Source: Variovorax sp. (lineage in GTDB: Bacteria; Pseudomonadota; Gammaproteobacteria; Burkholderiales; Burkholderiaceae_C). Taken from it: a stretch of 64,000 nucleotides of DNA. The DNA is taken from contig SEGS01000001.1 of the NCBI GenBank assembly GCA_004210915.1, positions 1 to 64,000 of the forward strand. The letters run 5' to 3'. The position numbers were made by a program, and so were the translations under genes. Below, one piece after another: positions 17,524 through 25,825 of the stretch (positions within the stretch are counted from its first letter, which is position 1; every line of letters starts with the position of its first letter). Below the pieces are notes generated by a model. The model searched no databases, was not told the origin of the DNA, and saw nothing but the letters and a program-made list of their open reading frames with translations.

Positions 17524-18852
17524 ATGGCACATTCTTCTTCCCCCAATGAAGCCCTGACGCCGCTGGCCGAAAGCCACCGCGTCTTCCGCTGGAACGACCA
17601 CGCCGCCCTGTGGTTCAGCCTCGGCGTCGGCCTGCTGGTGATGCAGATCGGCGCCTACCTGGTGCCGGCGGTCGGCACCCGCGACGCGGTGATCGCGATC
17701 CTGCTCGGCTCGTGCCTCGGCGCCGGCCTGCTCGCCTGGACGGCCCGGCTCGGCTGCGAAAGCGGCCTGGCCAGCGCCGGCCTGATGCACGCGACCTACG
17801 GCAGCGCCTTCGCGCGGCTCCCGGTGCTGCTCAACATCGTCCAGCTGATCGGCTGGACCACCTTCGAGCTGGTCATCATGCGCGAGGGCACGCAAGCCAT
17901 CGGGCAGCAGGCCTTCGGCATTGCGCTCGGCGGACCGCTGGGCACCGTGCTGACGACGCTGCTCTGGGGCGCCGTGCTGCTTGCGCTGCTGGCCGGCTCG
18001 ATGGTGAAACTGGTGCGCCGCTTCGTCAGCCGCTTCGGCCTGCCGCTGGTGGTCGTGTCGTTGATCTGGCTCACCTGGCAGTTCGCCGGCCAGTTGCAGG
18101 CCAAGGGCATGGACGCGTTTTGGTCGCGGCCGGGCAACGGCAGCATGGGCATGTTCAGTGCGCTCGACCTGGTGATCGCGATGCCGGTGTCCTGGCTGCC
18201 GCTGGTGGCGGACTATGCGCGGCACGGCAAGCGCAGCGGCAAGGGCCTCGGTGGCGCTTTCAGCGGCACGTGGATTGGCTACGCGCTGGCGAACATCTGG
18301 TGCTACGCGCTCGGCGTGATGGTGGTGAGCGTCGCCGAGCCCGGCACCAATTTGGTGACGGCGCTGCTGCTGGCGCAGGGCGGCCTGATCGCGCTCGGCC
18401 TGATCCTCATCGACGAACTGGACAACGCCTACGGCGATGTGTACTCGGGCTCGGTGTCGACGCATAGCCTGCTGCCGCGCTGGAGCGTGCGCCGCTGGGG
18501 CCTGATGCTGGCGGTGGTGTGCATCGGCTTCGCGATGGTGCTGCCCATGCACACGCTCGAGCCCTTCCTGCTGATGCTCAGTTCGGTTTTCGTGCCGCTC
18601 TACGGCGTGATCCTCGGCCGGCTGGGCACCGGTGCCGCGCCCTCCAGCGTGGGAACGCGCCGCGTCGACCTGGGCGCCGCGCTGATCTGGATCGGCGGCA
18701 TCGCGCTGTACCACGCGTGCGCCAAATGGGCGCCGCAGTTCGGCTCCGCGCTGCCGACGCTGGCAACGACCTTTGTGCTGGCCTGGCTCAGCCGGCCGCG
18801 GGGCGTGTCGACGGCAGGCGGTGCGTCGGCACTGGCGCAAAGCCGTGGTTGA
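17524..18852 (+). CDS. cytX: Putative hydroxymethylpyrimidine transporter (CytX)
   Basis: A 442-residue NCS1-family permease with about 12 hydrophobic helices. The helix 1 region reads WFSLGVGLLVMQIGAYLVP, and DLVIAMPVSWLPLVADYARH is a family signature in the middle. The TPP riboswitch upstream marks it as a thiamin-precursor transporter rather than a cytosine permease. GGAG precedes the ATG. Its last 65 bp overlap the convergent thiD gene. Confidence 0.9.
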   Translation: MAHSSSPNEALTPLAESHRVFRWNDHAALWFSLGVGLLVMQIGAYLVPAVGTRDAVIAILLGSCLGAGLLAWTARLGCESGLASAGLMHATYGSAFARLPVLLNIVQLIGWTTFELVIMREGTQAIGQQAFGIALGGPLGTVLTTLLWGAVLLALLAGSMVKLVRRFVSRFGLPLVVVSLIWLTWQFAGQLQAKGMDAFWSRPGNGSMGMFSALDLVIAMPVSWLPLVADYARHGKRSGKGLGGAFSGTWIGYALANIWCYALGVMVVSVAEPGTNLVTALLLAQGGLIALGLILIDELDNAYGDVYSGSVSTHSLLPRWSVRRWGLMLAVVCIGFAMVLPMHTLEPFLLMLSSVFVPLYGVILGRLGTGAAPSSVGTRRVDLGAALIWIGGIALYHACAKWAPQFGSALPTLATTFVLAWLSRPRGVSTAGGASALAQSRG

Positions 18853-19663
18853 GCGGGCCGTGGCCCTGGCCGACCTGCACATTGGCGCCGGCCTGCATGG
18901 CGCCGATGACGTAGGCGCGCGCCAATGCCACAGCCTCGGACAGCCCATGGCCCAGCGCCAGATGCGCGGCGATGGCCGACGACAGCGTGCAGCCTGTGCC
19001 GTGCAGGTTGCGGCTCGCGATGCGGGTCGACGACAGGCGCCGGCGCGCGCCGTTCGCCTCGGCCAGCACATCGACCACCTCCTCGCCCGGCAGATGCCCA
19101 CCCTTGAGCAACACCGCGCGCGCGCCGAGCGCGAGCAATTCATCGGCCGCCCCGTCGAGCGCGCCGATGCCGTCGATCGGATGGCCGATCAGCAAGGCGG
19201 CCTCGTCGAGGTTGGGCGTGACGACCACCGCGCGCGGGAACAGCTCGCGCACCAGGCCCTGCACGGTCTCGGCCGCGATCAGGCGGTCGCCGCTGGTCGC
19301 GACCATCACCGGGTCGAGCACGACGTGCGGCAGTTGGTAGTGGTCGATGGCCCAGGCCACGACCTCGACCACCTCGGGCGCATGCAGCATGCCGAGCTTG
19401 ACGGCGTCGACGCCGATGTCTTCGACCACCGCCTGGATCTGCGCCTTGAGGAAGTCGGGCGGCACGCCGTGGATGCCCGTCACGCCGCGCGTGTTTTGCG
19501 CCGTGAGCGCGGTGATCGCGCTCATGCCGTAACAGCCCAGGGCCGCGAAGGTCTTGAGGTCGGCCTGGATGCCGGCGCCGCCTGCGCTGTCGGACCCGGC
19601 GATGGTGAGCACGCGCGCGTAGCGTGTGGTGGCGTTCGGCGCTGGCGAGAATGCAGGGGTCAT
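18788..19663 (-). CDS. thiD: Hydroxymethylpyrimidine/phosphomethylpyrimidine kinase
   Basis: A 291-residue ribokinase-fold kinase that phosphorylates HMP and HMP-P for thiamin synthesis. TIAGSDSAGGAGIQADLKTF at the N-terminus and the anion-hole motif HGTGCTLSSAIAA near the C-terminus are diagnostic. The ATG at 19663 is chosen; upstream codons lack family sequence. It is divergent from thiO with 62 bp between, and its 3' end overlaps cytX convergently by 65 bp. Confidence 0.94.
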   Translation of the reverse strand: MTPAFSPAPNATTRYARVLTIAGSDSAGGAGIQADLKTFAALGCYGMSAITALTAQNTRGVTGIHGVPPDFLKAQIQAVVEDIGVDAVKLGMLHAPEVVEVVAWAIDHYQLPHVVLDPVMVATSGDRLIAAETVQGLVRELFPRAVVVTPNLDEAALLIGHPIDGIGALDGAADELLALGARAVLLKGGHLPGEEVVDVLAEANGARRRLSSTRIASRNLHGTGCTLSSAIAAHLALGHGLSEAVALARAYVIGAMQAGANVQVGQGHGPLNHGFAPVPTHRLPSTRPAAG

Positions 19664-19725
19664 GCTGAAAATTATCTGCGACGCGCAAGGTCGCGCTGCG
19701 TTGAACGACTGAGTCGCACACGGCC

Positions 19726-20847
19726 ATGAGTTCCATCGCCCCACCCGCTGCACTGCCTTTTGCCTCTGCCGCCATCCTCGGCGCCGGGCTCATGGGCCGC
19801 CTGCTCGCGGTCGCGCTCGCGCAGGCGGGCTGCCGCGTCGATCTGTTCGAAGCCGGCAGCGGCGAGGGCGAAGGCGCCGCCGCTCGCGTGGCCGCGGCCA
19901 TGCTCGCGCCGCTGGCCGAATCGGCGATCGCGCCCTTGCCCATCGTGCGCATGGGGCATCACGCGCTCGCGCGTTGGCCCGCGTTGCTGCAAACGCTCGA
20001 CGCGCCTGTGTTCTTTCAGCGCGAAGGCACGCTGGTGCTGTGGCACCGGCAGGATGCGGCCGAGGCTTCGCGGCTGGCGCGCGTGCTGGCACACACCGGC
20101 GAGCAATTGCCAGCGCTCCCGGCCATGCAGTCGCTCGACGGCGCAGGCATCGCGGCGCTGGAGCCCGCGCTCGCGCAGCGCTTTGCGCAGGGCCTGTTCC
20201 TGCCCGAAGAGGGCCAGCTCGACAACCGCGCGCTGCTGGCATCGCTGCGCGCCACGCTGGAAGCGCACCCGCTCGTCACCCTGCGCTGGCACAGCGCGCG
20301 CGGCGTCGACGACTTCGCGCCCGGCACCGCGGGCCAGCCCGAGCGCGTGATCGACTGCCGCGGGCTCGGTGCCCGGCCGCAGTGGGATGCTTTGCGCGGC
20401 GTGCGCGGCGAGGTCATTCGCGTGCACGCGCCCGGCGTCCATCTCACGCGGCCGACGCGGCTCGTGCATCCGCGCTATCCGCTGTACATCGCGCCCAAGC
20501 CCGACCACCTGTTCGTGATCGGCGCGACCGAGATTGAGTCCGACGACATGTCGCCCGCCAGCGTGCGATCGACGCTCGAGCTCCTGAGCGCGGCCTACGC
20601 GGTGCACAGCGGCTTCGCCGAAGCGCGCATCGTGGAGATCGCCGTGCAGTGCCGGCCGACGCTGCCCGACAACCTGCCGGCCATCGCGCAGCCGCGGCCG
20701 AACGTGCTGCAAATCAACGGCCTGTACCGACACGGTTTTCTGATCGCACCTGCCATGCTGGACGTGGCGCTGGAGCTGCTGACCGACGGCCACTCGCCGC
20801 TGGCGGCGCGCTTCGGCATGACGACACCGACACCCGAGCTGCGATGA
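19726..20847 (+). CDS. thiO: FAD-dependent glycine oxidase ThiO
   Basis: A 373-residue amine oxidase that makes dehydroglycine (glycine imine) for the thiazole moiety. The FAD motif ILGAGLMGRLLAVALAQAG is at about residues 17-35. The C-terminal segment CRPTLPDNLPAI...GLYRHGFLIAPAM is typical of ThiO. It starts thiO-thiS-thiG-thiE, with an ATGA overlap to thiS. No riboswitch is seen in the 62 bp before it. Confidence 0.92.
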   Translation: MSSIAPPAALPFASAAILGAGLMGRLLAVALAQAGCRVDLFEAGSGEGEGAAARVAAAMLAPLAESAIAPLPIVRMGHHALARWPALLQTLDAPVFFQREGTLVLWHRQDAAEASRLARVLAHTGEQLPALPAMQSLDGAGIAALEPALAQRFAQGLFLPEEGQLDNRALLASLRATLEAHPLVTLRWHSARGVDDFAPGTAGQPERVIDCRGLGARPQWDALRGVRGEVIRVHAPGVHLTRPTRLVHPRYPLYIAPKPDHLFVIGATEIESDDMSPASVRSTLELLSAAYAVHSGFAEARIVEIAVQCRPTLPDNLPAIAQPRPNVLQINGLYRHGFLIAPAMLDVALELLTDGHSPLAARFGMTTPTPELR

Positions 20848-21041
20848 ACATCCTGATCAACGACACTCCCTTCACCCTCGCACCGTCGGCGACGGTGGCC
20901 GACGCACTGTTCGCGCTGAACGTCGTGCCGCCTTACGCGGTCGCGGTCAACCGCGAATTCGTGCCGCGCTCGGCGCACGCCACTCACACGCTGCAACCCG
21001 ACGACAAGGTCGAAGTGATCCGCCCCGTGACGGGCGGCTGA
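20844..21041 (+). CDS. thiS: Sulfur carrier protein ThiS
   Basis: A 65-residue ubiquitin-like protein ending in the required Gly-Gly, whose C-terminal thiocarboxylate gives sulfur to ThiG. ILINDTPF at the start and DKVEVIRPVTGG at the end are typical. The start codon overlaps the thiO stop (ATGA), which fixes the start. Confidence 0.95.
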   Translation: MNILINDTPFTLAPSATVADALFALNVVPPYAVAVNREFVPRSAHATHTLQPDDKVEVIRPVTGG

Positions 21042-21050
21042 GGACACGCC

Positions 21051-21875
21051 ATGACTGCCCAAGAGACAACGAGCCCGAACGATTCGATGGTGCTGTACGG
21101 CCAGCACTTCCAGAGCCGGCTGCTGCTGGGCACGGCGCGCTACCCGTCGCCCGACCTGCTCGAAACCGCGGTGAAGCGCGCGAAGCCCGCCATGCTCACG
21201 GCCTCCCTGCGTCGGCAGACCGCGCACCCCGGCATGGGTGCGACCGACAACGGCTTCTGGGAACTGCTGCGCCGGCTCGGCGTGCCCGTGCTGCCCAACA
21301 CCGCCGGCTGCCACAGCGTCCAGGAGGTCATCGCCACGGCGCAGATGGCGCGCGAGCTGTTCGAGACGCCGTGGATCAAGCTCGAACTCATCGGCGACGA
21401 CTACACGCTGCAACCCGACACGCTGAACCTGGTCGATGCCGCGTCGCAGTTGATTCGCGATGGCTTCCAGGTGCTGCCCTATTGCACCGAAGACCTCGTG
21501 CTGTGCCAGCGCCTGGTCGACGTGGGCTGCCAGGCCGTCATGCCCTGGGCCGCGCCCATCGGCACCGGCCGCGGCCCCGTCAATCCGTACGCGCTGCAAC
21601 TGCTGCGCGAACGCCTGCGCGTGCCGATGCTGGTCGATGCCGGACTGGGCCTGCCGTCGCACGCTTGCCAGGTGATGGAATGGGGCTACGACGGCGTGCT
21701 GTTGAACAGTGCCGTCGCGCTCGCGCAGGACCCGGTCGCCATGGCCGGCGCCTTTGCCGATGCCGTGCAGGCGGGCCGCGCCGCGCACCGTGCGGGCGCC
21801 ATGGCCGCGCAGGATTCCGCGCAACCGAGCACGCCCGTGCTCGGCACCCCTTTTTGGCACCACGACGCACCATGA
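21051..21875 (+). CDS. thiG: Thiazole synthase
   Basis: A 274-residue TIM-barrel enzyme that joins DXP, dehydroglycine and ThiS-thiocarboxylate into the thiazole phosphate. The Schiff-base Lys is K110 in [41 protein letters not shown] and [10 protein letters not shown] are all conserved. It starts 9 bp after thiS and overlaps thiE by ATGA. The C-terminal ~15 residues ([11 protein letters not shown]) extend past the usual end. Confidence 0.95.
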   Translation: MTAQETTSPNDSMVLYGQHFQSRLLLGTARYPSPDLLETAVKRAKPAMLTASLRRQTAHPGMGATDNGFWELLRRLGVPVLPNTAGCHSVQEVIATAQMARELFETPWIKLELIGDDYTLQPDTLNLVDAASQLIRDGFQVLPYCTEDLVLCQRLVDVGCQAVMPWAAPIGTGRGPVNPYALQLLRERLRVPMLVDAGLGLPSHACQVMEWGYDGVLLNSAVALAQDPVAMAGAFADAVQAGRAAHRAGAMAAQDSAQPSTPVLGTPFWHHDAP

Positions 21876-22831
21876 CCCAACTCCTGCATACATCCGCCGA
21901 GATCGCCCGCGCCGTCGTGACGGCCCACGGCGCGCGCTTCGGTGCGACCGACGAGCTTGCGGTGCCGGCCGTATCGGGCGGCGACGCGGTGCAGGCCGGC
22001 GTTCGTGCGGCCTGCACCGCTCTCGGCTTCATCGCCATCGATGCCGACGCGCTCGCGCGCGCCTGGCAGGCGCAGACCACGCGCACGGGCCGCTTCGATC
22101 CCGACCAGTGGCCCGATACACCCGTCGATTTCGGCATGGGGGCGATCCCGCCGGCCGAACGCGCAGCGGCGTTCCCGCCCTGCCCAGAACGGCTCGGGCT
22201 CTACGCCGTGCTGCCCGACGCAGCGTGGGTCGGCCGCATGGCGCGCGCCGGCGTGCCGACCGTGCAGTTGCGCTTCAAGTCGACCGATGCGACGGCCGTG
22301 GAACGCGAGGTTCATGCAGCCGTCGACGCCGTGCGCGGCACACCGGCGCTGCTGTTCATCAACGACCACTGGCAACTCGCCATCGCGGCCGGCGCCTATG
22401 GCCTGCACCTGGGCCAGGAAGACCTCGATGCACTCACGCCCGACGAGTTGCAGCAGATCCGTGGATCGGGCATTCGCCTGGGCGTCAGCACGCATGGCTA
22501 TGCGGAGATGCTGCGCGCCGACGAGGTGAGCCCGAGCTACATCGCGATGGGCGCCGTCTACCCGACCACGCTCAAGCGGATGGCGACAGCGCCGCAGGGC
22601 GTGGCGCGCCTGGCCGCATACGCCCGGTTGCTGCGCGGCTACCCTCAGGTCGGCATCGGCGGCATCGACGAAGCACGGCTGCCCGAGGTGCTCGCGACCG
22701 GTGTCGGCTCGGTCGCGGTGGTGCGCGCGATCGTTGCATCAGCCGACCCCGAAGCGACGGCCGCGCACTGGATGAAACTCATCGATGAAAATTCTGCGCT
22801 GCCTCCGAAGCCCACCAAAACCGCGCTATAA
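21872..22831 (+). CDS. thiE: Thiamin phosphate synthase with N-terminal extension
   Basis: A 319-residue protein; typical ThiE has about 210. The C-terminal part from about residue 110 is Thi[50 protein letters not shown] and a late VGIGGID. It couples the thiazole and pyrimidine phosphates. The first ~105 residues, rich in Ala and with a [15 protein letters not shown] segment, are not part of that domain and were not recognised. The start is fixed by the ATGA overlap with thiG. Its end contains TATAAT (22827-22832), a likely -10 box for the following tRNA. Confidence 0.93.
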   Translation: MTQLLHTSAEIARAVVTAHGARFGATDELAVPAVSGGDAVQAGVRAACTALGFIAIDADALARAWQAQTTRTGRFDPDQWPDTPVDFGMGAIPPAERAAAFPPCPERLGLYAVLPDAAWVGRMARAGVPTVQLRFKSTDATAVEREVHAAVDAVRGTPALLFINDHWQLAIAAGAYGLHLGQEDLDALTPDELQQIRGSGIRLGVSTHGYAEMLRADEVSPSYIAMGAVYPTTLKRMATAPQGVARLAAYARLLRGYPQVGIGGIDEARLPEVLATGVGSVAVVRAIVASADPEATAAHWMKLIDENSALPPKPTKTAL

Positions 22832-22843
22832 TCTGAGGCTTGT

Positions 22844-22919
22844 TCCTCGATAGCTCAGTCGGTAGAGCGCCGGACTGTTAATCCGTAGGTCCCTGGTTCG
22901 AGCCCAGGTCGAGGAGCCA
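22844..22919 (+). tRNA. tRNA-Asn (anticodon GTT)
   Basis: A 76-nt cloverleaf with encoded CCA. The acceptor TCCTCGA pairs with TCGAGGA, the anticodon loop is CTGTTAA, and the T arm is CCTGG-TTCGAGC-CCAGG. TATAAT at 22827-22832 lies at the right distance for a promoter. Its 3' part is repeated imperfectly at 25.7 kb. Confidence 0.97.
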
Positions 22920-22968
22920 CCATTCGCCGTTAAGGCAATTGAAAAGCCCGTCATTTCGATGACGGGCT
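22897..22968 (+). repeat. Left copy of tRNA-end/terminator repeat, candidate attL
   Basis: The T arm, acceptor end, CCA and following terminator sequence of tRNA-Asn. About 65 bp of this recur at 25733-25799 at roughly 70-75% identity by eye, including AGCCCAGGTCGAG, CAGCCAC/GAGCCAC, AGCCCGTC and TTTCGATG. tRNA 3' ends are common targets of site-specific integrases, so this is a candidate attachment site. Confidence 0.5.
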
Positions 22969-22973
22969 TTTTT
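22943..22973 (+). terminator. Intrinsic terminator of tRNA-Asn
   Basis: AAGCCCGTCAT and ATGACGGGCTT form a perfect hairpin with a short TTCG-type loop, followed by TTTTTT. With the A-run on the 5' side it could also act on the minus strand. Confidence 0.92.
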
Positions 22974-22996
22974 CATGTTTGCCACTTACTTGGCAC

Positions 22997-23502
22997 CTAC
23001 CAAGTTGCCAGTAGTTTCCCCCAGTTCGCGTAGTCGATAAAGATCGAAGCCGGCCGCACGCTCAGCAGGCTTAGCGGGTTGAAGTTATCAACGTTGGCCA
23101 GTTTCGCCACCGCACCGAAGCGCTGGATTGCCAGCAGTGACTTCTCCGGCATGGCGTCGTCGATCTTCTGCACTTGGTCGTGCGCGATGCCGGCGAGCCG
23201 GTGCGCATTGGCCGCGGCGAACTCTGCGGCGCCGGCCATGTGCGTGGAGATGTTCCGCAGGCGATCGGCCAGCGTGATTGCCGACGCCTGTTCGAAAAGC
23301 GTCAGGCCTTTAGCGAGTCCTCGGCTGCAAGTATTTGATTCGCAACGCTTTTCACCTTTCCGCCAGATTCGGAAAAGCGTTCGGAAACCGTTGCGTGGCT
23401 GACTTTGAACTCCTTGGCCAGTGCCGAAGGTTTCTCGCCGGCCACGATGCGCCGGCCTATCTGCTCCCACTGCTTGTCGGAGAGCTTGGAGGGTCGTCCC
23501 AT
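22997..23502 (-). pseudogene. Phage-type HTH / terminase-small-subunit-like gene, frameshifted
   Basis: The first frame encodes MGRPSKLSDKQWEQIG... with an HTH (EKPSALAKEFKVSHATVSERF) and stops after 66 residues at about 23302. The second frame continues the same protein from LTLFEQASAITLADRLRNIS to the end at 22997. Restoring one C near 23305 (AAGGCC-CTG instead of AAGGCCTG) would join them into about 168 residues. AAAGG lies 6 bases before the ATG. The joined sequence resembles HTH proteins in the terminase-small-subunit position of Burkholderiales prophages, from memory of the family. A decayed prophage gene is likely. Confidence 0.65.
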
Positions 23503-23865
23503 AGTTGCCTTTCGAGGGTGTCGCCCATCGGGCTGCGGTGGTGGTCACCGCTGGGCGGCTGCCGGTCGCACCTCTCGTGATGACGGTGGTGCAGTCGTTG
23601 GAGACACGCCGCGTTTACCCGCGCGGCGCCAGGTCACATTCCTGGATGATTCGGGGGCCCGCATGGCGGGGTTGAGTTCGGAAGCAGCGCCACGGGCCAG
23701 AAGGGGCCTTGGCAGCGGCGGTGGGCCTGTTTCGCGTTGGACCAAACCTTGGCCCTGTGCCTGACGCTTCTTCAACGGCCTAGCGCGAGCGGTGGATCAC
23801 CGTTTCACGCTGGACGTACAAGCGGCGGAGCACTGCGATCGACTTGCACCGGCTGTCACCGAAAG
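23503..23865. other. Island spacer without recognised gene
   Basis: No frame here gives a convincing protein on either strand. Short open frames are GC-rich shadows without ribosome binding sites. The stretch lies between the frameshifted HTH gene and the tRNA-like gene and is probably residual phage DNA. Confidence 0.5.
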
Positions 23866-23941
23866 TGGTTGCGGAGGAGGCGCTCGCATCCTCGACGGTC
23901 GGGTTATGAGCCCGATGCTCTGCTGACTGAGCTACTCCGCA
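23866..23941 (-). tRNA. tRNA-Met-like gene (anticodon CAT), degenerate
   Basis: Read on the minus strand, a 76-nt cloverleaf can be drawn. The acceptor TGCGGAG pairs with CTCCGCA, then discriminator A and encoded CCA. The D stem is GCTC/GAGC, and the anticodon stem is TCGGG/CCCGA around CTCATAA. The T stem GAGGA/GCCTC has one mismatch. The D loop AGTCAGCA lacks the invariant GG pair, and the T loop TGCGAGC has G where T55 is expected. Many phages carry a tRNA near the terminase genes. This copy is probably a tRNA pseudogene or a phage tRNA in decay. Confidence 0.6.
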
Positions 23942-23984
23942 GAAGCTGGTGGCGGCGGCACCGTCGGATACCGCTCCAGGAAAC

Positions 23985-24476
23985 TCATGTCGCAGCGTGC
24001 CCGCAGGTGCGGGAGGAGGAACGCCCCTCGGGTGCGCACCGTTTCAACGATTGCAGGCACAACTCGCACCGCTCAAGAAACTCTGCCTTCGTCATTTCTG
24101 CGTGGGCGGTGGTGATGACCTCCAACCCGATGCGGAATGCGCGCAAGTTCGCGTACACGTAGACCGTGTGTTCGGTCAGTTGATGCCCGAGCAGGCCGAG
24201 TTTCCCGACCGACGCGTCGAAGAACAAGTCGACCGGTCGCTCGATGGGCCGGAATGTCAGATGCAAATCTGACGAGGCTGCCGTCATCCAACCCCGGATG
24301 CGAGGAGCCAGCACTTCGGCGCCGCCTCGGTACGCGCTGAGTTCTCCCAAGATGCCCGCTGCGACCGCTGATCCATCGTGGAACCGCCTGTACTTTTCCG
24401 CGACGAACTGCGCAATGAAGGCGCCCAGGAGGGCTGTAGCTGCAGCCAGCAAGGCAGAAACAATGGGGTCGGTCAT
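23985..24476 (-). CDS. Hypothetical protein with one N-terminal membrane segment
   Basis: A 163-residue protein of unknown function. The ATG at 24476 has GAGGAG upstream. One hydrophobic helix (about residues 7-25, LLAAATALLGAFIAQF) is followed by a soluble helical region with conserved-looking FHDGSAVAAGILGELSAY. The C-terminus contains two Cys (LERCELCLQ). The length and place inside the island suggest a phage or island accessory gene; function cannot be assigned. Confidence 0.6.
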   Translation of the reverse strand: MTDPIVSALLAAATALLGAFIAQFVAEKYRRFHDGSAVAAGILGELSAYRGGAEVLAPRIRGWMTAASSDLHLTFRPIERPVDLFFDASVGKLGLLGHQLTEHTVYVYANLRAFRIGLEVITTAHAEMTKAEFLERCELCLQSLKRCAPEGRSSSRTCGHAAT

Positions 24477-24671
24477 CTCAGCTCCTCGTTATCGGAGCCA
24501 CAGTATCAGCCGAAAAAAAGCCGCCTATGTGGGCGGCTCGCTGCGGATACACCTTCCCTGTCAGGTGTGGCGGCCGGCGCCGGAGCGGCGGCAGGTGTTC
24601 GGCAGAGGTTTGAGGGCAGCAGCCTCAGCAGGCTGCGCGATCTCGGTGCGAATTTTCGTCGAATGCGCATC

Positions 24672-25367
24672 CTACGCAATGACTGCTTTGTAGAGATTCC
24701 ACAAGCACGTCATGAACGCTGCCGTTGCCAAGGCGATGGGCCAGATAACCTCAAGCGCCCCTTTGGAATAGATGATGGCCACAACCAGCGACGAGATTTT
24801 TTGCTTCAGTCCCAGCAATCTACTCGGCGAATACACCAGCCCAGATGCTGACGGCGGATTCGTGGACCAAGTTTCGTTCCAGCGCAACTGGAGAACAAAA
24901 GTTGCAGGAATCAGAGGAACATCATCAGAAAAAGCAAAGTTGAGCTTGTATCCCCGAGTCTCATCACTCTGGAAGGTCCTTCGATTTTCAACCTGTTCGT
25001 CAAGGAATTGCTTGATCCTCATACCGAGCTCATCGTCTAAGTGGCGGCCCTGTGCAGCATCACTCACGCGACGCTGCACGGCTTTTCTCACTCTTGTGGA
25101 TAAGCCTTGCCGCCAAGCGGCTGTAGCCGCCTCAACACCTTTGACTACCTCAGTCGAGAATCGAAAGCGCAAGGCTAAATAAGCTAGCAAGGCTATTGCG
25201 GCAATCCAAACACGCTCAGCTTCAAGTGATATTGGCGTGGTGTTTTTATTCGTTCCTAGAAGACGCTCGGCCAATTGATCTAGCGGGAGATCTAGCCAGG
25301 CAAGCAAAAGAACAATAGCGCTTGCCGCAACTAAGTTGCGCCTGATTTTCCCGTCTTCATCATCCAT
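24672..25367 (-). CDS. AT-richer hypothetical membrane protein
   Basis: A 231-residue protein with hydrophobic segments at about 12-28, 52-68 and 208-225, and a charged middle region (GRHLDDELGMRIKQFLDEQVENRRTFQ). By eye the base composition is clearly lower in GC than the flanking genes, a sign of horizontal acquisition. The start ATG at 25367 shares bases with the stop of the small zinc-ribbon frame upstream (TGATG), which suggests translational coupling. No family was recognised. Confidence 0.6.
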   Translation of the reverse strand: MDDEDGKIRRNLVAASAIVLLLAWLDLPLDQLAERLLGTNKNTTPISLEAERVWIAAIALLAYLALRFRFSTEVVKGVEAATAAWRQGLSTRVRKAVQRRVSDAAQGRHLDDELGMRIKQFLDEQVENRRTFQSDETRGYKLNFAFSDDVPLIPATFVLQLRWNETWSTNPPSASGLVYSPSRLLGLKQKISSLVVAIIYSKGALEVIWPIALATAAFMTCLWNLYKAVIA

Positions 25368-25555
25368 CAGCGCATGCTACTCGACGCTTCGAAACTTCTC
25401 AGCCGGCGGCCGATAGACGCCCTGGCCCGCTCGACGCACTGATCGAGCCAACAGGCCAGCCGGCGCCCCTCCTGCTGATGCGGCACCTCGCGCAGGCCGA
25501 TCCCACCACAGGGCCGGCAGATCTTGGCGCCGTGCCGGTTGGTGCCTTCGACCAC
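25367..25555 (-). CDS. Small zinc-ribbon-like frame coupled to the membrane protein
   Basis: With the GTG start at 25555 this gives 62 residues containing HGAKICRPCGG (CxxC). The same frame runs back to 25600 and includes RCTVCSGTKF, a second CxxC that would complete a zinc ribbon, but no start codon is available there. The original gene may therefore be truncated or frameshifted. Another frame just upstream (25623-25721, minus) encodes a 32-residue piece ending WSCQSCGEPATCVKQ. The stop overlaps the next ATG, the best evidence that the frame is real. Confidence 0.4.
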   Translation of the reverse strand: MVEGTNRHGAKICRPCGGIGLREVPHQQEGRRLACWLDQCVERARASIGRRLRSFEASSSMR

Positions 25556-25732
25556 TTGGAACTTCGTTCCTGAGCAGACAGTGCACCGCTGCGAAAAGCA
25601 TCAGCGGATGCCCTCGCAAGGCCTACTGCTTCACGCAGGTTGCCGGTTCGCCGCATGATTGGCAACTCCAATCAGCAAGGCCAGCATCCACGCGACTTTC
25701 GGCCCATTCGGTCATCTGCATGTTGATCTCTG

Positions 25733-25799
25733 TTCTAGCCCAGGTCGAGCAGCCACTACAGGCCCCTAGGCAAATGGAGAGCCCGTCGTTTCGATGCCA
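25733..25799 (+). repeat. Imperfect second copy of tRNA-Asn end and terminator, candidate attR
   Basis: TTCTAGCCCAGGTCGAGCAG, then CCAC, a variable stretch and GAGAGCCCGTCGTTTCGATG match the tRNA-Asn 3' end and its terminator at 22897-22968 in the same order and spacing. There are mismatches in the acceptor part, and the hairpin no longer closes fully. It marks the probable right border of the island, with substantial drift since insertion. Confidence 0.5.
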
Positions 25800-25825
25800 A
25801 GCTCTTTTCTTGCCTGCATGGCAAG

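Noticed and set aside
23290-23315. Programmed frameshift in the phage HTH gene
   Set aside because: No slippery heptamer and no downstream stem; the simplest reading is one lost base.
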